This document shows positions 23,427 through 35,670 of a stretch of 64,000 bases of DNA, piece by piece. The notes beneath the pieces are model-generated. The model searched no databases and had not been told where the DNA came from. It saw nothing but the letters and a program-made list of their open reading frames with translations. The position numbers were made by a program, and so were the translations under genes. Origin of the DNA: Cryptomeria japonica (lineage: Eukaryota; Streptophyta; Pinopsida; Cupressales; Cupressaceae); contig NC_081407.1 in NCBI RefSeq assembly GCF_030272615.1, positions 380,391,179 through 380,455,178 on the forward strand, in the 5' to 3' direction. Position 1 is the stretch's first letter. Every line of letters begins with the position of its first letter.

Positions 23427-24116
23427 GACTTGTTTGTGGAGTCTTATAGTGCAGATTTGTGAGATACTATTGATTGCATACATCTTCTCTTTGATGAGGA
23501 TGTTTCTTTTTCAATTATTGTGGGGGAACACTCTGACCCTCTTCTTCATTCTCTACACGATCATTCTTGAGTTTGACATGAGCGTGGATAATTTGGAACA
23601 ATTTGGAGATCTCTTCGTGTTTAGAGGAGTTTATTGAGTCTTTGGATTGTGTTCTACATCAATTTCTAGGAGATTTTGGACTGTATCTTTAACAATGTGG
23701 CTTAGAAGCCTGATCAACATGGAGACCCTTAAGCAGTTTTCAAAGACTTCATACCTTTTGAGCTTTCTTCCTACATATTCCCTTCAGGAATAAGAGGATC
23801 TCATGCTTACATCTTTGGTATTCTGTCTTCCTAAGGAGAGGAACATTGTTCGACGATCATGGACCATCTTCTACATCCAATTTTGAATAGCTACCATTGG
23901 CTCTACACATTATGGGGGGACTACTTGGTCCTTCCACTTCTTTCTCTTTATTTACGTGGGAAGCATACTTGTTGTGGGAAGGGGCTTCTTTTTTTTGAGT
24001 GGGGGGGAGGGGGGGAAATATTCTATGTATAGGGTATTTAACATGGCTTCATTTGCTAAGATCCACCTTTATCATTTTACCCACCTAAGCCACACTTAAG
24101 TCAAGGTGTTAGTGTA
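23427..24116 (+). other. E1 3' internal region
   Basis: Degenerate E1 DNA between Copia1 and the E1 3' LTR. A strong polypurine run (GAGTGGGGGGGAGGGGGGAAA) lies near 23997-24018. It is about 100 bases before the LTR, farther than a normal polypurine tract. Confidence 0.55.
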
Positions 24117-24242
24117 AGTTTTTATTTTCCTAGTGGGATATTTTTTCCCCTTAGTCCTAGGTTTTTCTTACACTTTTATTAAGCTTGCTAAGGTTAATAA
24201 AGTGAGTTCAATAAAAAAATAACTAGGATATGATGTTGAGGC
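24117..24242 (+). repeat. E1 3' LTR, left piece
   Basis: TGTTAGTGTAAG onward aligns with the start of the 5' LTR at 8939. It breaks at the Copia2 insertion and resumes at 31318, and the join reads through as in the 5' copy. Confidence 0.82.
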
Positions 24243-25041
24243 TGTTGAAAATTGTAGCTAGCTCAGATACCTGACTATTGAATTTTAATATTGTCATTGA
24301 CAATTAAAATTCCTATGTATTATCTCTCATGCAATCCAAACCATTTAGGGTTGGACACAAACACATGTAACGTGAAGGCAAATGATGTAACTTAGGGCTG
24401 GACCCAAATACATGTAACGTGTAGGCGAATGATGTAACTTATAAATAGCAATGTAATATAAACAAATTAATATGCAAGCCGACTTAGGTGATTGACGCCA
24501 CAGGATGGATATAAAACAAACATCAAATGAAGTCATTATTCATCATCTTATGCGAATGTTATCTACTCTCCAAACAGCGATCTCTCCTTCATTTATGCGA
24601 ACTTGTCCAAGTCCATTGTGCGAATTCATTAAGGCTGATTGTGTGGCGAAGTTGTCAAGATCATCATGTGAGTTTGATGAAGAGTCTTCTTGTGTGAATC
24701 TGATCAAGTCTTCCTAAGCCATCTGCCCCTGATCTTCCTTAGCCATCTGCTGTTGATAAGGGCTGCAATCTTCATTGTTGTGTAAAGAGAGATTGTGATC
24801 TGCTAACTTGCTGATTGGACAGCAATTTGAGATAAGTTCATTGCCTTGTGATTGCCTACATTTGAGATAATACATATTGAATTTTGAGGCTGAGTTTTTC
24901 ACCTCCACGAGGGAGGTTTTCCTAGGGTATTGGTGTGTTTTTGTCTTGTGTTTTCATTGTCTATTTACAGTCTGTTATAATCTGATTGCTTAAAATTAAC
25001 ATGATTACAGTCTGTTATAATTTGATTGCTTAAAATTAACA
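24243..25041 (+). repeat. Copia2 5' LTR
   Basis: 799 bp, TGTTGAAAATTG ... AAAATTAACA. The final ~70 bases contain a small internal direct repeat (ACAGTCTGTTATAATxTGATTGC, two copies), present in both LTRs. A hairpin ACCTCC-ACGAG-GGAGGT lies at 24901-24917. Confidence 0.93.
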
Positions 25042-25053
25042 TGGTATCAGAGC
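25042..25053 (+). promoter_or_regulatory. Copia2 primer binding site (initiator tRNA-Met)
   Basis: TGGTATCAGAGC directly follows the 5' LTR. Confidence 0.95.
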
Positions 25054-25124
25054 TTTAGGTTCATTCTAAATAATCAGATTATTAGTTGTCATTCACTTTC
25101 AGTTTGCTGTTTTAGTTTTGCAAG

Positions 25125-27377
25125 ATGGTTACAGGTCTGAAAGTAGAGGACAGACTTGAAGGTGTCCTCAATTTTACATCATGGAAGGTCCGTGTCCTCC
25201 TTGCTCTTGAAGAATTAGAACTGTTACAGTTTGTGGAAGACAAGGATCTGATTGAACCTTCGGATCCGGAAGAGCTAAAGCAATTCAAGAAGAATGCTCT
25301 CAAGGCAAAAAAGTTCCTTATTGATTCCGTGAAGGATCATCTTGTTCCAGTTATCTCCAAATTGAAGACAGCGTGAGAGATGTTTAAACATCTAGAAAGG
25401 ATGTATGAGATCGACAACATTAGCCGAACGCTTACATTGAGGCAGCAACTTCTTCAAGTCAAAATGAGCAAAGGAGATTCAGTCATGTCCTCCTTCATGA
25501 AGATTTCAGAATTGAAGGACCAACTCAGCGCCATTGGAAGCGAAGTTGTGGACAAAGATATTGTCATGATTGCTTTGAATGGTCTTCCTGACTCTTGGGA
25601 TCCATTTATTCAAAGCATAAATGGAAGAGTTGAATTTCCTTCCTTCGATCACCTCTGGTCAGATTGCATTCAAGAGGAGTCACGCCTTGCTGCCAGAGGA
25701 ATGCATAAAGACTCTCATGGAGGAGATCAACATGTGCTTGCATCTCAACATGTCAAAAGAAAGGGAGGCCATTGGAAGAAGAACAACTTCAAAAGAGATA
25801 GAGACTTCAGACCTCTTGCTTACGATTCAAGGAAGAAGCCAAGGGATCTTTCACATGTCTGTTGCTTCAGATACGACAAGTTTGGACACTATGCTAAAGA
25901 ATGTCAGAATCCGCCCATGCAAGGAGAGGCCAACCTAAATGAAGTTGCAAATTCAGAGGAGAATGAAGGCTACCTCTTCATTTCTGCCTTGTCCAACGAT
26001 GTGCCAAATGATAGCAACACTTGGTTGATAGATAGTGGTGCATCTAGACACATCATGGGATATCGAGAGCATCTCTCAGACTTGATGGAGAAAGAGTCCA
26101 ACCTTCATGTGGTAATTGGTGATGATGCCCAGTATTCAGTAAGAGGTTTTGGTAACACTACTTTAAATTTGGAATCTGGCATGTCCTTGCATCTTAGTGA
26201 TATTTTATTTGTTCCTGGAATTAAGAGGAATTTAATTTCTATTTCTGCCCTAGAAGATAAAGGTTATCAAATAACATTTTCTGAAGGTAAAGTACTTGCA
26301 TGGCCTAAGAAATCTAGTATTAAATCTGTTGGTGTTATTGGAAATAGATATGATAGTTTGTATAAGCTTTTAGCTAACCCCATTCGAGCACTCATTCACG
26401 AAGCTTCTGAACCTAGCGAGCTATGGCATAGAAGGCTCGACCATCTTCACTATCAAGCACTTCCCTCACTTGAAAAGATGGTTAAAGGTATGCCTAAACT
26501 TAGTCAATTTCATGATGATACTTGCAAAGGTTGTGCATTAGGTAAGAACACTAAAAATCCATTTCATAAAAGTGAAAGTAGAGCTAAGGAAAAATTAGCA
26601 CTTGTTCATTCTGATCTATGTGGACCCATGTCTGTTCCTTCACCCAGCGGATTTCTATACTATGTTACATTTATAGATGATTTTTCTAGAAAGACTTGGA
26701 TTTACTTTCTAAAAAATAAAGAATCTGATGAAGTGTTAAGTAGATTTAAAGGATTTAAAGCCCTAGTTGAAAATATGTCTGGTAAAAGGATTAAAGTGTT
26801 AAGATTTGACAATGGAGGTGAATACACCTCAAGTGGCTTCAATGACTTTTGTGTAGAGACAGGAATTAAGAGGGAGTTCTGCGTCCCCTAAAATACTCAA
26901 CAAAATGGTGTAGTTGAACAAAAGAATAGAGCCATTGTTGAAGCAACCAAAGCTATGATTCATGATCAGGACTTGCAGACCTTCTTATGGGCTCAAGCAT
27001 CCAAGACTGCAGTGTACATTCAGAATAGATGCCCTCACCGTGTCCTGAAGAACATAACTCCCAAGGAAACTTTCATTGGAGTCAAACCAGATATCAGCCA
27101 CCTAAGGGTCTTTGGAAGTCTTGTCTATGTTCATGTGCCAAAGGAAAAGAGGACTAAGTTAGAGCCTTTCGGGAAGAAGGGTATCCTTGTTGGATATATT
27201 GAATCTTCCAAGGCATTTCGCATCTACATTCCCGGTCAAAGGTATATTGAGGTAAGTAGGGATGTCACCTTTGAAGAAAATATTGCTTTCAAGAAATTTA
27301 AAGGTTCTCTTATTGATAATGATAAAGAAGTTAATGATAATCAAAATATGGATATTGATACTAACCCTGAGATTTAG
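25125..27377 (+). pseudogene. Copia2 gag, protease and integrase region
   Basis: Begins MVTGLKVEDRL, close to Copia1 gag. It has a CCHC-like knuckle (CFRYDKFGHYAKEC), the protease site (WLIDSGASRH), the pre-integrase zinc motif (LWHRRLDHLH ... CKGCALGK) and the integrase core (HSDLCGP, FIDDFSRKTWIYFLK, FDNGGEYTS). The region is broken at a few places and should be read as a fossil. Confidence 0.9.
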
Positions 27378-29163
27378 AGGGAGTCTATTGAGCCTCTCGA
27401 ATCTATTGAACATGATGATTCTCCTGAGCCTCTGGTTCCAACTAATGGACCTAGAGATATTGCAGTTAGCAAGAAAAGACCACTTTGGGTTAGGAGCACA
27501 ATTCAAGATGCATAAAAGTTTGCAGCTCCTAGTGGCACTTTCAGAGAAAGTAAGAGACCTCAGAAGTTCTCCAACTATGTTGCAATAATGTGCAACATCA
27601 TTGAGGCTGAACCATCCAGCATAGAAGAAGCTATGAACCAGCAAGCATGAAAATTAGCTATGGATGAAGAGTATCAATCCATCATCAAGAATGATGTCTA
27701 AGATATTGTGCCTAGACCTAAAGGTAAGTCTGTTGTTTCTTCCAAATGGTTGTTTAAAATTAAAGATGCTACTGATGGTAGTATAGAGAAATATAAAGCT
27801 AGATTTGTAGCTCGTGGTTTTTCTCAAAAGGAAGGCATAGATTATGAAGAAACGTTTGCTCCTGTTGCTAGATATACTTCCATTAGAACTATTATAGCTA
27901 TTGCTGTAGCCGAAGGTTGGAAGTTACATCAGATGGATGTAAAGATCGCCTTCCTTAATGGGGTGTTATTGAGGAAGAAGTCTATATTGAACAACTTGAA
28001 GGTTATGAGATTCATAATAGAGAAACTCATGTGTGCAGACTGAAGAAAGCTCTCTACGGCCTCAAGCAAACTCCTCGAGCTTGGTATGAAAGAATTGATA
28101 AGTACTTGGTTAGTTTAGGGTTTTGTAAGAATGATGTTGATCCTAACATTTACTTTAAAGTATTTAATAGTGAAATGCTAATTCTGGTTTTATATGTGAA
28201 TGATTTATTCCTAACTGGTGAAGATAGTCTCATCATTAGGTGTAAGAAAGAATTAACTACTGAATTTGAAATGAAGGATTTAAGTCTAATGCATTACTTT
28301 CTAGGGTTAGAAGTGTGGCAAAGACTTACTGAAACTATTCTAAGTCAAGGAAAATATACTATTGATATATTGAAAAGATTTGGTATGATGGATTGTAAAT
28401 CTATGTCTACTCCTATGGAAACTAACTTAAAGAAGTTGAGTATTTCTGCAGCTAATTCTGATTTTGCAGATCCTTTAGAGTACAGGCAGTTGATTGGATC
28501 CTTGATGTATCTAGTTAACACTAGACCAAATATTTGCTATGCAGTGAGTGCACTTAGCCAATTCATGAACCAGCCAAAGCATATTCACTTGGTGGCAGCC
28601 AAGCACATCTTGAGATACTTGCGTGGAACAATTGGCTATGGGCTGAAGTATCAAATCAACACAATGATAAATTTGGAAGGCTACTCTAATTCTGATTGGG
28701 CTGGAAGTGTTATTGACAGGAAAAGCACTTTAGGAATTTGTTTCAGCTTGGGTTCCTCTATGATCTCTTGGGCCAGTAGGAAATAATCCTCAGTTGCATT
28801 GAGTACTGTAGAAGAAGCTGAATACATTACTTCAAGTGTGACAATTAGAGAAGCAGTTTGGCTTCGCAAACTTTTTGCTGGGTTGTTTGGACAACCTCAG
28901 GAATCCACTGTTATTTATTGTGATAATTAGAGTTGTATTAAAATGTATAATAATCCCGTGTTTCATGATAGGTCAAAACACGTGGAAACTCATTATCACT
29001 ATGTTCATGATATGGCAGAAAGAGGTGCCATCCAGCTGAAATATATCAGCACTGATGAATAGGTTTCAGATGTTCTCACCAAGCCTCCAGCTCGAGTGAA
29101 GTTCGAATACTTCAGAGAGAAGCTTGGAATTGTGGAGAACACAACATTGATTGAGAGGGAGTC
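27378..29163 (+). pseudogene. Copia2 RT and RNase H region
   Basis: Carries the RT motifs (WLFKIKDATDGSIEKYKAR, QMDVKIAFLNG, YVNDLFLTGE at the usual YVDD position), the TRPNI and ILRYLRGT connectors, and RNase H remnants (SDWAGS, DRKST, ALSTVEEAEY-like, SKHVETHYHYVHD). Broken at several places. Confidence 0.88.
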
Positions 29164-29195
29164 TCAATCTTAGTGATGCAATTAGTTTGCATCTT

Positions 29196-29444
29196 CCACT
29201 CTCTGCGCGCAATGCAAGGTGGAGTCACCCTCTGCGAGCAATGCAAGATGACATTGTATCCTTCTCTGGGAGAAGACTGAGGTGTAAGAGCTCTTCCACC
29301 CTCTGCGGGCAATGCAAGGTGGATCCATCCTCTACGGGCAATGCAAGATGGACATCATGAAATGAGTTCATGATATTTATGTGTTTTATTGCAGGTATAC
29401 TCTATGGAGCTTATACATTCATCCTTGCGGGCAATGCAAGATGA
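29196..29444 (+). repeat. Copia2 hairpin array (five 26-27-nt units)
   Basis: Units at 29196-29222, 29225-29251, 29296-29322, 29325-29351 and 29419-29444. The core is CTCTGCGGGCAATGCAA with small changes. Arms are CCACT/GGTGG, TCACC/GATGA, CCACC/GGTGG, CCATC/GATGG and TCATC/GATGA. Three of the five pairs are perfect with three different sequences. The array occupies the same position as in Copia1, between RNase H and the polypurine tract. Confidence 0.88.
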
Positions 29445-29489
29445 AGGTCATGAATGGATCATGACAAGTGGCAGCTATCCTCCCTAGCT

Positions 29490-29498
29490 AAGAGGGAG
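29490..29498 (+). promoter_or_regulatory. Copia2 polypurine tract
   Basis: AAGAGGGAG immediately before the 3' LTR start at 29499, the same sequence as in Copia1. Confidence 0.88.
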
Positions 29499-31317
29499 TG
29501 TTGAAAATTGTAGCTAGCTCGGATACCTGACTATTGAATTTTAATTTTGTCAATGACAATTAAAATTCCTATGTATTATCTCTCATGCAATCCGAACCAT
29601 TTAGGGCTAGACCCAAACACATGTAACGTGAAGGCAAATGATGTAACTATTAGAATATTTAATTATATTTTAGTCACCTATATTTAGTTCCTTGTTTAAT
29701 AGTCATTTAGCTTTTTAGTTAATTAGCTTTTAAAGCTTTATTTAGCGTTTAGCTTTTTCTTTTTAGATTAATTAGCTTTGAAGCTTTATTTAGCGTTTAG
29801 CTTTTTAGTAGTTCACTTTAAACGACTTGTTCTTAATTTAGAACGTCATCTTGTAATCTCTATATATACGCTTGTATATTGTTGAATACATTATCCGATT
29901 ATTGAATCATTCATTCAATTTATTTTTCATGGTATCAGAGCGGTTGGCGAATTTTTTAATAAAAATTCATGGCCTTCTTTTTGGAATATTTTCCAGATTT
30001 TTTTTTTATTGTTTTTTTATAAAAAAACGATTTTGCTTTTTAGAAGGCTTTTTGAGGGTTTCTGTTTCGTGGGCGAATTTCTTTGTGCTAGGCAGCAGTT
30101 CATGTTTTTTTTTAGCGTTCTGGAGATTTTCGGGCCTGCAACCTGGAGTTTTTTTTGCAGATTGAAAATTTTCCTAGGGTTTATGCAATTTTCGACTAGG
30201 GTTTTGACCCTTCAGTTCAAGTCGAAATTTTATTTTTCTTGCAGATTCTTGGTGGGTTTTTCGAGACCTCAATTGGGTCGTCGACTGAATGAGGTGATTA
30301 GTGTTTATATCAACTAGCTGATATGCCTTGTGGTTGTCACTGTAGGGTAGTTAGTAGATAGAATGACCATTAAGGGAGGGTATTAAAATATTTAATTATA
30401 TTTTAGTCACCTATATTTAGTTCCTTGATTAATGGTCATTTAGCTTTTTAGTTAATTAGCTTTTAAAGCTTTATTTAGCATTTAGCTTTTTCTTTTTAGA
30501 TTAATTAGCTTTTAAGCTTTATTTAGCGTTTAGCTTTTTAGTAGTTCACTTTAAACGACTTGTTCTTAATTTATAACGTCGTCTTGTAATCTCTATATAT
30601 ACGCTTGTATATTGTTGAATACATTATCCGATTATTGAATCATTCATTCAATTTATTTTTCAGTAACTTAGGGTTGGGTCCAAATACATGTAATGTGTAG
30701 GTGAATGATGTAACTTTTAAATTGCAATGCAATATAAACAAATTAATATGCAAGCTGACTTAGGTGATTGACGCCAAAGGATGGATATAAAACAAACATC
30801 AAATGAAGTCATTATTCGTCATCTTATGCGAATGTTATCTGCTCTCCAAACAACGATCTCTCCTTCACTTATACGAACTTGCCCAAGTCTATTGTGCGAA
30901 TTCATTAAGGCTGATTGTGTGGCGAAGTTGTCAAGATCATCATGCGAGTTTGATGAAGACTCTTCTTGTGCGAATCTGATCAAGTCTTCCTAAGCCATCT
31001 GCTCCTTATCTTCCTTAGCCATCTACTGTTGATAAGGGCTGCAATCTTCATTGTTGTGTAAAGAAAGATTGTGATCTGCTAACTCGCTGATTGGACAGCA
31101 ATTTGAGATAAGTTCATTGCCTTGTAATTGCCTACATTTGAGATAATACATATTGAATTTTGAGGCTGGGTTTTTCACCTCCAAGAGGGAGGTTTTCCCA
31201 GGGTATTGGTGTGTTCTTGTCTTGTGTTTTCATTGTTTATTTACAATCTGTTATAATCTGATTGCTTCAAATTAACACAATTATAGTCTTTTATAATTTG
31301 ATTGCTTAAAATTAACA
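29499..31317 (+). repeat. Copia2 3' LTR, split by a TRIM
   Basis: TGTTGAAAATTG at 29499 to AATTAACA at 31317. The LTR sequence is interrupted at GTAAC by 29648-30662. Removing the insert and one GTAAC gives 799 bp, equal to the 5' LTR. Confidence 0.93.
29648..30662 (+). mobile_element. TRIM-like non-autonomous LTR element inside the Copia2 3' LTR
   Basis: 1,015 bp between perfect GTAAC duplications (29643-29647 and 30663-30667). Two 282-bp LTRs (29648-29929 and 30381-30662) differ at about 7 sites (2.5%). An initiator-tRNA-Met primer site TGGTATCAGAGC is at 29930-29941 and a polypurine tract TAAGGGAGGG at 30371-30380. The 451-bp interior has no gag or pol motif. LTRs have TTTAGCGTTTAGCTTTTTAG internal repeats and a CTATATATACG TATA-like site. 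Both LTRs start TATTA rather than the usual TGTTA. Confidence 0.93.
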
Positions 31318-31685
31318 GAGGTGTCCCCATCCTTAAAGGGTGGAGCATTTGCTATTTTTAGACTACTTGGTGATCATGCCCCATTGGTTGGATTTGCCAC
31401 TTCCATCCTGTTTTATATAAATTCACTAGCTAGCTTGTATTTTGCATTCTAATCGTTCTATTTTAGACTTGAGATATTCTTGCATAGAGTTGAGATACTC
31501 TTGCATTGTTGTAAGAAGTCATTCTTATGTAGCTTGCTTTGAGCTCCTAATGCAATTTTGTCATCTTGACATTTGCACCTCTCTTGGAATGACAAGTCTG
31601 TAGTTGTTCTATTTCATTTACTATTTTATACCTTATCTCTCTCATAGAAAGATCTTGATTATTCATCTATTTTAGATTTTTAACA
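31318..31685 (+). repeat. E1 3' LTR, right piece
   Basis: Resumes at GAGGTGTCCCCATCC and aligns with the E1 5' LTR (TTTATATAAATTCACTAGCTAG, GAGCTCCTAATGCAATTTTG). It contains a small extra duplication of TTGAGATA-TTCTTGCAT and ends AACA at 31685. Confidence 0.8.
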
Positions 31686-34600
31686 TAGGCCATACAGCCT
31701 TGTTTGCTAGTTAAAAAAATATTTAAAAAATCATTCAGGCTTGTAAATTTCTGATCAGATTTTGGACATATAAAAGTAAATAAATACTCTTGAGTGTTTT
31801 CCAATAAGATTGTTGTCTACCTAGGGTTTTCAATATTTCAGTTTCTGATTTTATTTTCAAAGTAGGGTTTGAAATTGGTAATCATTTGACCCTTGACTGT
31901 TTGGTTTCAATTTATTTCATAAAAAATAGAAAGTAGCATAAAATATTGCATTGGGGACATTACAATTGCTCTAGTGGATTAATATATTTTCGTGATTATT
32001 TCAAAAGCATGCATCGATACAACAAAATTCTATTTGTGGAATCTATACATTTCATTTGAGTTATTACATACTAAGCCAAGCTTCTTCTTGTAACTATTTA
32101 GAATTTCTTCATCACTCAGCGGATTAGAAATTCAATTGCTGCATGTTTGTCAGCTACACTTCATCATGAATGAACTAGGGTTCGAATATCCATATGCGTT
32201 GCTTAATTTATTTGAGCTGCATTAGTAAATTATCAAATACAATGTAAGAAATAAATAGGGATGGTTGTGGTCAGGAAGTTTTATGACGATGACCTGGTTT
32301 TGATCAACACTTTGGTGGTTGTAAATTGATCTCTAGGTTGCCAAAACGTTCGTCTACAATGAACATGGTTGATGTCATTCGGTAAAGAATGTCTTTAACA
32401 AATTCATATATCTTTCTACTGGAAATATTTTGAAGTTACATGGTATGCCGCATTTCTTCAAGTAGGTCTTCTGGTCTACTGAAAAAGGATCTAATTTGTC
32501 AAATGCTCCAAGGTGTCTAGCAATTGTTTTGACATTTCAAATTGGCATTGGGTTATTGCAAGTATTCAAGACAAGACTCAATATAAAAAAATGTATTTAA
32601 GGACTGGACAGGCCAGCTGAATTGGGATAAATTAGTACTCATCTATTCCTGGAACACCTGCTTCATCATCTTACTTAGAAGTCGGACAGGACAGCTGAAT
32701 TTTGGATTGGTAGAAAGTACTAGGAAATTCATTCATTCTTCTTCAAATACTTGGTCACATGGAATTACAGATGGTGTAATATCTGCAGTAACAAGAGTCA
32801 ACTTCCTATGCAGTAGGCCAACAAGTGGGAATACATGATGCGATTTGGCATCCAATGTCTTAAGATTGCACAAAACTTGTAAATGTGAATTGAAAGCTAT
32901 TTCATAAAATCTCTTAAAAGTAATAGTAATGCACTTGACTTCAGTAATACAAATAATAATAATAATCTATCACTGCTTTCTACTTGAATTGCTGAGTTAC
33001 TGGCAGAAACGTGGATTTGCAAACTACAACTCTTATCTGTGTCTTTTTTTTCTGATTCTCATGTGAAATGCTATGTTATATTTATTTAGGGTTACTTGCT
33101 AATTTAGGCACTGCAACTGTCTTCCTGTGTCATGCTATTTGTCCTGTAGCGAATTGGGTAAAGGTTATAACTTTTTGGTCTCGTGTCAATATCGTGAGCA
33201 GTTGGATTGGATCCAATACCAATTTGAAAATGACCCTTGTTTTGGTCAGTAGCAGGTTATAGCACTGTGAAAGGAAGATGGATTTATAATAATAAATAGA
33301 ATAGAAATGTACAGGATGTGGATGCAACAACACAGGGGCAAGGGCATTGGGACATCCCTTTTCTGTACCAGGCTTATATTTTTAAACAAAGCATTGAATG
33401 GTTTTGTTAGAGGTTAAATAAGGAATAGATAATGAATTTTTAAGGCAATAAATAATCTGCCATTAACTCATTACTTTAATAAACGTACATAATTTAAATG
33501 AGGTTAGAAAAGGTTTACATCATTTACTTTCCATTTGATAATTTGGAATGCATAGAAATTAAAGCACCCAATTTTCATTGAAATTTGTTGCTTTATGTTA
33601 CCACGAGAATATTAATGCTTTTTGCCATAATATGATTTTCTAGAAGTATGATATAAACTAAGAATTTTTTTTTTATTATTTTCATGGTTGTTTTTTTAAC
33701 TTGAAGTAATCTGGGTTGGGCACCTAAGAGCTGCAAGAAAATGACATCAGAGCACTGAATTCTGGTAACAAAAAGTTCACAAGATCCAATTTTTTTTATT
33801 ATCACCATGCTAGATCACACCTCGGAAGCTATCTTCCAAAAATTGAACTTTTATATGACACTAGTCGTTCAGTGCTTAAATATTACCATAGGAGAGGGTA
33901 AATTACACCGACCCAGCTCCTATAGGAAAGTCTGTTTGGAGTTCTTCATAGGGATAGCAAATTGCGTAGGCCATCCCTAGCCAATATCAAAATTTGATAC
34001 AATTCTTCCTTCACTATTCATGAACATCTATTATTTCACTGGCTTCTTCAGGATCCTCAGCACAAGAATCTTCCTCTTTTACAATTGCAGCTTGTGATTT
34101 GTGAAAGAAATAGGAAGGGATGAACAAACAAGCGAGTCAAACATGTCATATTATCAGCCATGAGTAACTCAAGACTTTGAGCTTTCTCGGTCACAGGTAA
34201 ACTAATTTTGAGTTTCACAAGTATTTGGATTTGAAACTCAGTCAGACGACCCGTAGTTTGTGGTAATAACACCATTTGGAGTTGAGCATGAAAAAATGTT
34301 TGAGAAAAGTGAAACAAACACCCCCAATTCTTTAACTAACACAATCCTACAAGATACATATTTTTGGTCATATGATATATAGCACCTCTGTTTCTGTATT
34401 ATCTGACTTGTAGCAACAGTTAGGATGGAATTATGTCTTAGAAAAACCAAAGTTTTATTTGAAAGACTTTCATAGGAAGCCATTGTTGGTGATTTTCTGG
34501 ATAGACTGCGTAGAAGCTATTAATACTTTTTTGTCATTTTGAATGCGTTACCTTATCTTCAGGATCACCTTAAAGGATTAAAACGGTGAAAAAGGTTATA

Positions 34601-35670
34601 GACGGGTTTAATGCCTTTCTAATAAAATAAGCTTTTTAACAAAAAATGTTCAGATCTTACCAATTAATCTAAATCTATATGCACCTTAAACAATTTATTA
34701 AGCTCATAATTTTATCATCTTTTTAAATTTTCACTTACATTTTTCTGACATTAAGTGATAACTCATCTGAGCCTCAATTTTTTAAAACGAAGTATAACTA
34801 TATTAATCATTTCAACTGTCGAAGAACATATTTATAACTCTAACAGGGTCTATTGTTCCTCACCAAACTTTGTATCTTTGAAGATAAAAGACTGTTTTGT
34901 AAAAACTGGACAAAAGTTTCAATGTCTTCTGCACATTGTTATCCATAATAGCACTGTCATCCATTGTACCAATAAAGTTACCTTGGTACCCTACTCTTGC
35001 ATGAAATAGTTTCACATCCCCACAAGAACTCACTTCTAAGATCACCCTAGCCCCATTATAATTTGGACTTGGGTTTAGAACTTGTAATCGTGATGTTTTG
35101 ACTCTTTGGATATAAGTTTGTGTTACAAACTAGATTAAATGCATTTGATTATGTTTTGACTAACTTGGACTAACCCCTATCTGTTGAATTGTGTGAGGAA
35201 TGTTATCTAATTTGAAGGAACCAGGGTGCAAGGTGTAGTGGATTTTGTTGTTCCATAGAGAGTAAGAGAGAAAAATCCTCATACCAACTTGCTTCGAAGA
35301 TCTTGAAGTGAACCTGTCTTTGACCATAGGTTCAACTAACTAGTACGTAGTGCATATTTCTGGTATTTAATATGGTTCAGTCATTGATCAGTTTAGATTG
35401 CGAGTCTTGCTTAAATCCTTACTATTGACATTAGGAACCTATTCCCTTATTCTATTTTGAACTCATATTTGCTTACGGTTGTGCCTTAGTTTGATGTCAA
35501 TAATAACCTCGATTTAATTTCTTGATCAACCTTAAATAACAATTAATACTCAATTTAATAAGTAAAACATAATATAATAAATATTATGAAAATGAATATG
35601 AAAAGAATTAAATCAACTATCCAGCGACCCCCTTTTAAAAATCAGAAAAGAAATAAAGCAAAAAAAAACT
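31686..35670. other. Intergenic DNA, no gene recognised
   Basis: A/T-rich, with no frame that looks coding. A small direct repeat (GGACAGG(C/A)CAGCTGAATT) is near 32606 and 32686. A microsatellite-like AATAATAATAATAAT lies near 32949. Nothing else stands out. Confidence 0.5.

Larger units (their letters stand above)
24243..31317 (+). mobile_element. Copia2: Copia LTR retrotransposon inside the E1 3' LTR
   Basis: 7,075 bp including a nested TRIM, about 6.06 kb without it. Flanks are GAGGC (24238-24242) and GAGGT (31318-31322), a 5-bp target duplication with one transition. LTRs are 799 bp when the TRIM is removed, and about 5% diverged by eye. It has an initiator-tRNA-Met primer site, gag to RNase H on the plus strand, a hairpin array and a polypurine tract. 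The coding part is broken, with several breaks. It is of the same lineage as Copia1 but older. Confidence 0.93.
8939..31685 (+). mobile_element. E1: old Copia-type LTR retrotransposon, broken up by nested insertions
   Basis: The 5' LTR starts TGTTAATGTAGG at 8939 and the related 3' LTR starts TGTTAGTGTAAG at 24117 and ends TTTTTAACA at 31685, once Copia2 is set aside. Subtracting the nested pieces leaves about 4.6 kb, a normal Copia size. The primer site after the LTR is a variant of the initiator-tRNA-Met type (TGGTATCAAAAC). Internal remnants include a gag zinc knuckle and a Copia protease. No RT or RNase H of its own is recognisable. LTR divergence is roughly 15% or more by eye, the oldest of the set. 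No matching target duplication was found (ATGAG on the left, TAGGC on the right). The element is broken in many places. Confidence 0.75.

Noticed and set aside
24505-24717. A 70-codon frame kept in both Copia2 LTRs (also 30781-30993)
   Set aside because: The two LTRs are copies of one sequence, so shared openness is not evidence of selection; no start context or known domain.
29872-30317. Two Phe-rich open frames of about 100 codons across the TRIM
   Set aside because: They begin inside the LTR, run through the primer site and T-rich interior, and show no gag-like or other known domain.
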